Below are positions 1 through 5,094 of a stretch of DNA of 6,324 nt, piece after piece. How positions within the stretch are numbered: position 1 is the first letter of the stretch; every line of letters starts with the position of its first letter. The notes beneath the pieces are model-generated. The model saw nothing but the letters and a program-made list of their open reading frames with translations, searched no databases and was not told the origin of the DNA. A program made the position numbers and the translations under genes. The stretch comes from Desulfobacterales bacterium (GTDB lineage: Bacteria > Desulfobacterota > Desulfobacteria > Desulfobacterales > JAUWMJ01): assembly GCA_030613225.1 (NCBI GenBank), contig JAUWMJ010000198.1, positions 1 through 6,324 of the forward strand. Direction: 5' to 3'.

Positions 1-783
1 ACTACCCAGATCGCTGTGATAACAGAAAAAGTCGGTCTGATAAAGATGTTCAGCCCTTTGATTTTCTCCGGTTTAAAATTATTACCCTATTTCCTGCTTT
101 GGGCACTTTTTACTTTTATTTATCTTTTGATGCCGAACACGAAAGTTAATTTCAGGTCCGGCTTGCTGGCCGGTGTCGTGGCAGGTACTATTTACCAGCT
201 TGCTCAGGTGGGATATATATATTTACAGGTAGCAATTGCCAGAAACAATCCTGTATATGCCAGTCTTGTTGCATTACCGCTTCTCTTGATATGGCTTCAA
301 GCGAGCTGGGCAATTATTCTTATTGGTGCCGAGGTCTCTTTTGCTCACCAGAATGTCGATATGTATGAATTTGAACCCGATTATCTTAAGATAAGTCCGC
401 ATTTTAAAAGACTTCTTTCTTTGCAGATTGCCCATCAGTTAATAGACAAATTTGCCAGAGGAGAAATTTCTTCAACTGCTGCACAGATTTCACAAACCCT
501 GGAAATTCCTATTCGTATAGTACACCGGATACTTGATGAACTTGTAGAATGTAAAATAATTTCCGATATGAAAACAGATGAATATGAAGAGTTTACATAT
601 CAGCCCGCTCTCGATATTAACCTGTTGACCATAAAATATATAATTGATGCTCTTGATCAAAGAGGTGTAAGCCATATCCCTGTTGCTCATACTGAAGAAC
701 TTAAAGCGCTGTCGGAAACTTTAAAAGAACTTTCAGATGCAATTGAGCAGTCTTCTGCAAACAGATTGTTAAAAGATATATAA
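1..783 (+). CDS. YihY/BrkB-family inner-membrane protein, C-terminal part (5' end outside window)
   Basis: The frame is open from base 1 to the TAA at 781-783, giving 260 visible residues. The GTG at base 16 is internal, so the true start lies off the left edge. Three hydrophobic segments are visible at about residues 24-43, 49-75 and 85-110. They carry family-like features: a Met-Pro-Asn-Thr-Lys-Val stretch after the first segment, Gly/Ala-rich packing in the second, and a Leu-Leu-Ile-Trp then Gly-Ala-Glu pattern in the third. This matches the second half of the YihY/BrkB fold, a polytopic membrane family once misnamed ribonuclease BN and still without a firm function. Residues from about 118 on are soluble. 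Residues 155-190 read like a winged helix-turn-helix, and the end is a charged helix. The full family is usually longer, so roughly the first third to half is missing. The gene converges on the transporter operon and is probably unrelated to it. The family call is fairly secure; the winged-helix call is inference. Confidence 0.82.
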   Translation, partial: TTQIAVITEKVGLIKMFSPLIFSGLKLLPYFLLWALFTFIYLLMPNTKVNFRSGLLAGVVAGTIYQLAQVGYIYLQVAIARNNPVYASLVALPLLLIWLQASWAIILIGAEVSFAHQNVDMYEFEPDYLKISPHFKRLLSLQIAHQLIDKFARGEISSTAAQISQTLEIPIRIVHRILDELVECKIISDMKTDEYEEFTYQPALDINLLTIKYIIDALDQRGVSHIPVAHTEELKALSETLKELSDAIEQSSANRLLKDI

Positions 784-902
784 TAGCTTATAGCTCATAG
801 TAAATAGCTGATAGTGCTTAAATTAATAGTGATAAGATCATTAGCAGAAATTGCTTATAAGCTCAACCGCTACCATATTTGAGCCCCACCTTTGGCGGTA
901 AG
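784..902. other. Convergent intergenic gap with small inverted repeats, possible weak terminators
   Basis: This gap separates the 3' ends of the YihY-type gene (+) and dppF (-). It is AT-rich at the left, with near-repeats of the form ATAGCTcATAG / ATAGCTgATAG (about 791-815). It then holds a 10-base palindrome GCTTATAAGC (853-862), a 6-bp inverted repeat GCTCAA/TTGAGC (861-866 and 879-884), and a compact stem CCACC-TTT-GGCGG (886-898, one G-U pair if read as minus-strand RNA) just past the dppF stop. None has a good U-tract, so calling any of them an intrinsic terminator is weak. I see no coding sequence here. Confidence 0.3.
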
Positions 903-1916
903 TTATAGCCTTCCTTCTTCAACCCCGTGGCATGCGACGTAAGTCTTGGAGTTTACAGGAGTAAATTGGGGAACTTCCTTTGTGCATCTTTCATTGGCGT
1001 ACAGGCAGCGGCCGTGAAAGAAACATCCTGAGGGGAGTTTTATGGGGGTGGGAACCTCTCCTTTTAGTTTGATGTGCTTTTTTTTGCGCTGCCCGAGATT
1101 TGGAATGGCGCTGAGCAAAGCCTGAGTGTAAGGGTGTTTCGGTGATTCGAACAGCTCTTTTGCAAGTGCAAGTTCACAGAGGGAGCCAAGGTACATGACG
1201 GCAACGCGAGTGCTGATGTGTTCGACAACCGAAAGATCATGGGTGATAAACATATATGTCAAACCACGTTTTTCCTGGGCTTCCATAAGAAGGTTAAGTA
1301 TCTGTGCCTGAATGGATACGTCCAGGGCCGATACCGGTTCGTCAGCCACAATGAACTCGGGATCGACCATCAAAGCCCTGGCAATACTGATACGCTGTCT
1401 CTGCCCGCCGGAAAATTCGTGGGGATAGCGATCTGCCCACTGGGGATCAACACCTACCTGTTCCATAACTTCGGCAACACGTTCCTTCACCTCGCTTGAA
1501 GATATGTTTTTTTTATGAAAAATAACCGGTTCCTCTAGAGTTTGCCGTACAGTCTTCCGGGGGTTTAAGGATGCGTAAGGGTCCTGGAAAATCATTTGCA
1601 TTTTGGTTCGATAAGGAAGCATCTGCTGTGGGGTCAGGTTATCAATTCTATCATTTTTGTAATATATCTCTCCGCTTTCAGGAGGATAAAGTCCAAGGGT
1701 GGTTCGAGCCAGAGTCGATTTGCCACAACCGCTTTCTCCCACCACAGAAAATGTCTCACCCGGATAAATTGTAAAACTGACGTCATTGATAGCTTTTACA
1801 ATGGTTCTCTTTCGAACCACACGCCCTTTGTCTATTGCAAGCTGTTCAAGGAATCCGCCTGAAATATCAAAGTGTTTTACAAGATTTTTTATGGTTAACA
1901 GCCCGTTTTTGTTCAT
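903..1916 (-). CDS. dppF: Dipeptide/oligopeptide ABC transporter ATP-binding protein, DppF/OppF type
   Basis: 337 residues, full length for the family; one of two cytoplasmic ATPases that power the peptide importer. Every nucleotide-binding element is present: Walker A Gly-Glu-Ser-Gly-Cys-Gly-Lys-Ser (60-67), Q-loop Gln111, ABC signature Ser-Gly-Gly-Gln-Arg (169-173), Walker B ending in Asp192 with catalytic Glu193, D-loop Ser-Ala-Leu-Asp (196-199) and switch His226. The N-terminal extension before Walker A (about 18-40, with Gly-Gly-Phe-Leu and a basic stretch) is typical of the DppF/OppF branch. The C-terminal oligopeptide/dipeptide extension holds Cys298, Cys304, Cys311 and Cys329, the spacing associated with an iron-sulfur cluster in Dpp-type importers. 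The start is an ATG with only a weak purine-rich AAAAG upstream. The gene is last in the operon, 100 bases after dppD, with a stem-loop between. Function is secure; dpp versus opp naming and the exact substrate are not. Confidence 0.93.
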   Translation of the reverse strand: MNKNGLLTIKNLVKHFDISGGFLEQLAIDKGRVVRKRTIVKAINDVSFTIYPGETFSVVGESGCGKSTLARTTLGLYPPESGEIYYKNDRIDNLTPQQMLPYRTKMQMIFQDPYASLNPRKTVRQTLEEPVIFHKKNISSSEVKERVAEVMEQVGVDPQWADRYPHEFSGGQRQRISIARALMVDPEFIVADEPVSALDVSIQAQILNLLMEAQEKRGLTYMFITHDLSVVEHISTRVAVMYLGSLCELALAKELFESPKHPYTQALLSAIPNLGQRKKKHIKLKGEVPTPIKLPSGCFFHGRCLYANERCTKEVPQFTPVNSKTYVACHGVEEGRL

Positions 1917-1951
1917 TATCTTTTCAAGTATTTCGTATTAAATTTATTAGT

Positions 1952-1983
1952 TTCGTAAAAAGAAAAAAACCACTTTTTACGAA
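1952..1983 (-). repeat. Perfect 11-bp inverted repeat (stem-loop) in the dppD-dppF gap
   Basis: The arms TTCGTAAAAAG (1952-1962) and CTTTTTACGAA (1973-1983) are exact reverse complements around a 10-base loop. The structure sits 33 bases past the dppD stop and 35 bases before the dppF ATG. The stem is AT-rich with few G-C pairs and no U-run follows it on the minus strand, so a strong intrinsic terminator is unlikely. An RNA-stability element, a partial attenuator or a protein-binding palindrome are all possible. The heptamer TTTCGTA also recurs as a direct repeat at 1931-1937 and 1951-1957. Confidence 0.6.
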
Positions 1984-2016
1984 TTCATCAAATTTAGAAA
2001 CATGCCAAAAGAGCAT

Positions 2017-2985
2017 TCAGGTCTTCACCATATGACATGCGACCATTCTGTTTTGATCATTTATACTTACCAACATTGGTGTTTTTTCTTCACATTTTGA
2101 ATCACTAATTGTGCATCGGGGATGAAAGGCGCATCCAGGAGGAATATCAGTAAGTGTCGGCATCATTCCCGGAATCTGGTTTAATCTTGATCCTGGTTGA
2201 AGGCTGCCGGGCAACGCCTTTATAAGTCCCTGGGTATAAGGATGCTTAGGCTCTGTTATAACGGCCTCCGTAAGGCCGGCTTCAACAATTTTACCTGCAT
2301 ACATAACTGCAATCTTTTCCGTCACCTGGGAAACGACCGCCAGATCGTGGGTGATCAGAATAAGTCCCATATCTTCGGATTCACACAATGAAAGAAGCAG
2401 GTCCATAATCTCCGCCTGTATAGTTACATCAAGAGCGGTTGTAGGTTCATCTGCAATAATCAAATCAGGGTCTGTAATAAGAGCAATGGCAATGACTATC
2501 CGCTGGCGCATTCCCCCGGAAAATTCGTGGGGATACTGTTTGAGCCGTTTTTCAGGAGAAGGAATCTGAACTTTTTGCAGTTTTTCAAGTGCAATTTCCT
2601 TTGCATCTTTTCTTGATATATTGCCATGGGCATAAAGGGTCTCAACCATCTGGGTACCGATGGACAGGACAGGGTTAAGGGTCATCATAGGATCCTGAAA
2701 AATCATGCCGATGCGGTTGCCGCGAATATCGCGCATAGCTTCATCTTGCAGTCGATTCAGCTCCTGACCATTAAATAAGACTCTTCCTCTTGAAATATAA
2801 CCGGGTTTGCTCACCAGATTTATAATTGCAAAACCTGTCACCGATTTGCCGGCACCGCTTTCTCCCACCAGACCGAGCCTTTCGCCTTTGTCAAGGGTGA
2901 AGCTGATACCGTCAATAGCGGTCAATTCTCCGAACCTTAAGGCAAATTTTACTTGAAGATCTTCAACTTCCAGCAGGTGAGTCAT
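2017..2985 (-). CDS. dppD: Dipeptide/oligopeptide ABC transporter ATP-binding protein, DppD/OppD type
   Basis: 322 residues, complete; the second cytoplasmic ATPase, expected to pair with DppF under the two permeases. Motifs: Walker A Gly-Glu-Ser-Gly-Ala-Gly-Lys-Ser (41-48), Q-loop Gln97, signature Ser-Gly-Gly-Met-Arg (156-160), Walker B Asp179 with catalytic Glu180, D-loop Thr-Ala-Leu-Asp (183-186) and switch His213. The Gly-Gly-Met-Arg signature and the lack of the longer N-terminal extension place it on the DppD/OppD branch rather than DppF/OppF. The C-terminal extension has Cys285, Cys291, Cys298 and Cys317, nearly the same spacing as in DppF. The ATG lies one base past the dppC stop, and an AAAGG (2991-2995) inside the end of dppC, five bases upstream, serves as ribosome-binding site; translational coupling to dppC is likely. 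Both ATPase sites look intact, so neither partner appears degenerate. Confidence 0.93.
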   Translation of the reverse strand: MTHLLEVEDLQVKFALRFGELTAIDGISFTLDKGERLGLVGESGAGKSVTGFAIINLVSKPGYISRGRVLFNGQELNRLQDEAMRDIRGNRIGMIFQDPMMTLNPVLSIGTQMVETLYAHGNISRKDAKEIALEKLQKVQIPSPEKRLKQYPHEFSGGMRQRIVIAIALITDPDLIIADEPTTALDVTIQAEIMDLLLSLCESEDMGLILITHDLAVVSQVTEKIAVMYAGKIVEAGLTEAVITEPKHPYTQGLIKALPGSLQPGSRLNQIPGMMPTLTDIPPGCAFHPRCTISDSKCEEKTPMLVSINDQNRMVACHMVKT

Positions 2986-2986
2986 A

Positions 2987-3907
2987 TTAGCCTTTATATA
3001 GTTTTGGGTTCAATACGTCCCTGAGCCAGTCTCCGAGAAGGTTTATAACCAGTACAAAGACTATCAGTACAATCCCCGGGAAAAAGGTGATCCACCAGGA
3101 ACCGCTGAAAATGTACTCAAACCCGGACTTGATAAGAGAACCAAGAGAAGGCTTTGTAACAGGCATCCCCAGCCCTAGAAACGAAAGTGCGGCTTCGCTC
3201 ATAACAGCATTTGCCACCTGAATCGTGGAAATAACAAGAACAGAGGTCATGGTATTGGGTAAAATATGCCGTACCATGATGATTTTGCGGCTCAAACCGA
3301 TAACCCGTGCAGCCTCCACATATTCCTTATTCTTTTCTCCCAGCACTGAGGCCCTTACAGTCCTGGCATAAACAGGCCATTCGGATAGACCGATGATTAC
3401 AACCAGCAGCGGCACGGCCAGTTCTTCAAAACGGCCTATTCCAAAAACAACCTGGAAAATGGCACTTATAAAAATTGCAACCATAAGATATGGAAATGAA
3501 AGCTGTATATCCGCTATGCGCATCAAAATCGCATCAACCTTTCCCCCGATATAACCTGCCGTTAAGCCGACCGAAATCCCGAGAAAAGCCTGGAGCAAAA
3601 CAGCACCGATTCCGATGATAACAGACAGCCTTAGCCCGTAAATCATTGTGCTTAAAAGGTCTCTTCCCTGGATATCTGTTCCGAAAATAAAAGCTTTAGT
3701 TCCTTCTTCAATCCATGCGGGAGGAATTTCAGAATTCATAATGTCAATGCTTAATGGGTCATAAGGATTATAGGGTGCAAGGACAGGTGCTAAAATGCTG
3801 ATCAGGATGAGATTAGCCAGAACGATAAAACTCGCAATTGCCACCCAGTCCTGCTTAAAACTGTACAGCAGATAAGATTTTTTAAAACGTTGCCACGATC
3901 GGTTCAT
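2987..3907 (-). CDS. dppC: Dipeptide/oligopeptide ABC transporter permease, DppC/OppC type
   Basis: 306 residues, complete. It is an inner-membrane subunit forming half of the translocation channel. An N-terminal OppC-type region has the first hydrophobic segment (about 22-44), followed by an outward-facing loop ending in Phe-Gly-Thr-Asp-x-x-Gly-Arg-Asp (75-83), a hallmark of this branch. Further membrane segments lie near 94-118, 134-156, 163-180, 222-245 and 271-292, six in total. The cytoplasmic EAA loop that docks on the ATPases is clear: Glu198-Ala-Ala then Gly204 and a downstream Ile-Leu-Pro (215-217). The start ATG overlaps the dppB stop as ATGA, and a good AGGA (3913-3916) lies five bases upstream, so translation is probably coupled to dppB. 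The family is secure; substrate is inferred from the operon only. Confidence 0.93.
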   Translation of the reverse strand: MNRSWQRFKKSYLLYSFKQDWVAIASFIVLANLILISILAPVLAPYNPYDPLSIDIMNSEIPPAWIEEGTKAFIFGTDIQGRDLLSTMIYGLRLSVIIGIGAVLLQAFLGISVGLTAGYIGGKVDAILMRIADIQLSFPYLMVAIFISAIFQVVFGIGRFEELAVPLLVVIIGLSEWPVYARTVRASVLGEKNKEYVEAARVIGLSRKIIMVRHILPNTMTSVLVISTIQVANAVMSEAALSFLGLGMPVTKPSLGSLIKSGFEYIFSGSWWITFFPGIVLIVFVLVINLLGDWLRDVLNPKLYKG

Positions 3908-4878
3908 TTTCTTCCTGTTATTCTTATGGTGGGGTTGACCAGTCCGTAAATAATATCCACCACTGTATTGACCACTACAAAAATGACTCCAACGACTACC
4001 AGATATGCCACGAGAAGGGACGAGTCCGACCTCTCAACCGCCTCTAAAAACATAAATCCCATCCCCTGCCACTGGAAAACTGTTTCCGTCAAAATGGTGA
4101 AGGCGAACATAATCCCGATTTGAACACCAAAAACCGTGATCACCGGCAGGAGTGTATTTTTAAAGGCATGAACAAACCATATCCGCCGGCGACGAAGCCC
4201 TTTAGCCCAGGCAAATTTGATATATTCGGTTTCCAGGATTTCAATCATTTCACTGCGGATCAGGCGAATAAAAAGAGGCAGCATGATCGACGCAAGTGCT
4301 ATGCAGGGTAAAATCAGGTGCTTTAGCCCGTCTATAGTAAAAAAACCACTCTCCCATCCCCATATATTAACGGTTTCTCCCCGCCCAAACGACGGCAGCC
4401 AGTTGAGTTCAACCGCAAAGAGATAAATGAGCAAAATAGCTGTTAAAAATACCGGAACAGATACACCCAATGTGCTGAAACTCAGGGTAAACCTTGAAAA
4501 CCAGTTCTTTGGATGAATGGCCGTGAACATACCGATTGGAAGGGATACAAAAATAATGATAAGAGCAGTGCCGATAACCAGTTCAATGGTAGCCGGTGCC
4601 TTGGATATGATTACCTGAAGGGCCGGTTTTTTGTGAAAGAATGAAAGCCCCAGGTCTCCCTGTGCCGCATTTTTTACAAAGCGAACATATTGAATTAAAA
4701 AGGGATCATTTAAGCCAATCTCATCCCGCAAAGCTTCGCGTTCGGCGGGCGTGACTCTCTCCCCGACCAGATCCCGGACCGGATCACCAATCTCGTTTTT
4801 GATGGAAAAACCGATAAAGCTGATCACCAGCATGACCAAAACGGCCTGGATTATACGGTGTACTATAAATGCAAACAC
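3904..4878 (-). CDS. dppB: Dipeptide/oligopeptide ABC transporter permease, DppB/OppB type
   Basis: 324 residues, complete; the partner channel subunit to DppC in the inner membrane. Hydrophobic segments lie at about 5-25, 98-120, 131-157, 187-207, 241-265 and 289-312. The outward loop after the first segment carries the family's Gly-Leu-Asn-Asp-Pro (55-59) and Gly-Asp-Leu-Gly-Leu-Ser-Phe (74-80). The EAA-type loop is at about 218-245 (Glu218, Ala223, Lys226-Gly227, then Leu-Leu-Pro), though the strict Glu-Ala-Ala core is relaxed. The start is a GTG at 4876-4878: a stop codon lies five codons upstream in frame and the next Met is residue 16, inside the first membrane segment, so GTG is the only good choice. 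No Shine-Dalgarno sequence precedes it; the minus strand there reads AACTCCTATA. A possible promoter lies just upstream. The gene overlaps dppC by four bases and is 216 bases from dppA. Confidence 0.92.
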   Translation of the reverse strand: MFAFIVHRIIQAVLVMLVISFIGFSIKNEIGDPVRDLVGERVTPAEREALRDEIGLNDPFLIQYVRFVKNAAQGDLGLSFFHKKPALQVIISKAPATIELVIGTALIIIFVSLPIGMFTAIHPKNWFSRFTLSFSTLGVSVPVFLTAILLIYLFAVELNWLPSFGRGETVNIWGWESGFFTIDGLKHLILPCIALASIMLPLFIRLIRSEMIEILETEYIKFAWAKGLRRRRIWFVHAFKNTLLPVITVFGVQIGIMFAFTILTETVFQWQGMGFMFLEAVERSDSSLLVAYLVVVGVIFVVVNTVVDIIYGLVNPTIRITGRK

Positions 4879-4889
4879 TATAGGAGTTT

Positions 4890-4917
4890 TTTATAATTGT
4901 TGATTGTTGATTGTCGA
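4890..4917 (-). promoter_or_regulatory. Possible sigma-70-like promoter directly upstream of dppB
   Basis: On the minus strand, TCGACA (4917-4912) and TATAAA (4895-4890) each match the -35 and -10 consensus at five of six positions, separated by 16 bases. A transcript starting six or seven bases past the -10 would begin about five bases before the dppB GTG, making it nearly leaderless, which would fit the missing Shine-Dalgarno sequence. The region is AT-rich and such matches arise by chance, so this is a hypothesis. Confidence 0.35.
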
Positions 4918-4923
4918 TTGATG
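4896..4923. repeat. Heptamer tandem repeat, about 3.5 copies of ATTGTTG
   Basis: The plus strand reads ATTGTTG (4896-4902), ATTGTTG (4903-4909), ATTGTCG (4910-4916), then a decaying copy ATTGATG (4917-4923). Two units are identical, the third differs at one base and the fourth at two. The array begins 18 bases upstream of the dppB start and covers the spacer and -35 element of the possible promoter there. A related TCAATCAAT lies at 4937-4945 in the opposite sense. Confidence 0.75.
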
Positions 4924-4976
4924 GAAGTCGCTACGCTCAATCAATTTTACATAAAAGAGATTGCCATCCTTCAATT

Positions 4977-4999
4977 GTCTGTTGTTGGTGGTCTGTTGT
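4977..4999. repeat. Direct repeat GTCTGTTGT, two copies 14 bases apart
   Basis: GTCTGTTGT occurs at 4977-4985 and again at 4991-4999, separated by TGGTG. The second copy runs into the left arm of the larger imperfect inverted repeat (4995-5056). It looks like simple-sequence intergenic material; no function can be assigned from the sequence. Confidence 0.6.
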
Positions 5000-5056
5000 C
5001 CGTCGCTATATAAAGGAACGCTTCATTGATTGGTGTTTCTATATGCAACGGACAAC
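4995..5056. repeat. Imperfect long-armed inverted repeat in the dppA-dppB gap
   Basis: The arm GTTGTCCGTCGCTATA (4995-5010) pairs with TATATGCAACGGACAAC (5040-5056) with one mismatch and one bulged base, around a 29-base interior. The outer nine pairs (GTTGTCCGT / ACGGACAAC) are perfect. Its right arm touches the left arm of the perfect hairpin at 5054-5085, sharing three bases. It could be a small repeat element or part of a compound RNA structure in the dppA-dppB transcript. Confidence 0.55.
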
Positions 5057-5085
5057 CCTAATCGAGTTTTAACTCGATTAGGGTT
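5054..5085 (-). terminator. Perfect 15-bp stem-loop just past dppA: partial terminator or mRNA-stabilising hairpin
   Basis: AACCCTAATCGAGTT (5054-5068) and AACTCGATTAGGGTT (5071-5085) are exact reverse complements with only two bases between; in practice the stem would be about 13 bp with a six-base loop. It begins nine bases after the dppA stop. On the minus strand the bases after it are GTCCGTTGC, with no U-tract, so classical intrinsic termination is not well supported. A hairpin here fits better with 3'-end protection of the binding-protein message, as known for other binding-protein operons, with reduced read-through into dppB. The structure is certain; its role is inference. Confidence 0.55.
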
Positions 5086-5094
5086 ATTTAATAC

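Noticed and set aside
490..690. Minus-strand open frame within the YihY-type gene
   Set aside because: It is antisense to the soluble tail of the membrane protein and has no recognisable family.
16..783. A complete plus-strand gene starting with the GTG at 16
   Set aside because: The frame is open to base 1 and the visible part is only the second half of a YihY/BrkB protein; the GTG is an internal Val codon.
1218..1499. Plus-strand open frames inside dppF (1218-1499, 1571-1774, 1596-1862, 1835-2035)
   Set aside because: They lie antisense to a gene with every ABC ATPase motif, and their translations show no family features.
2197..2569. Plus-strand open frames inside dppD
   Set aside because: They are antisense shadows of a well-conserved ATPase and have no recognisable domains.
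4120..4426. Plus-strand open frames inside dppB
   Set aside because: They are antisense to a clear permease gene and have low-complexity translations without family features.
4896..5085. A CRISPR array or mobile-element end in the repeat-rich dppA-dppB gap
   Set aside because: The repeats are seven to sixteen bases, differ from one another, have no regular unique spacers, and there is no transposase or target-site duplication.
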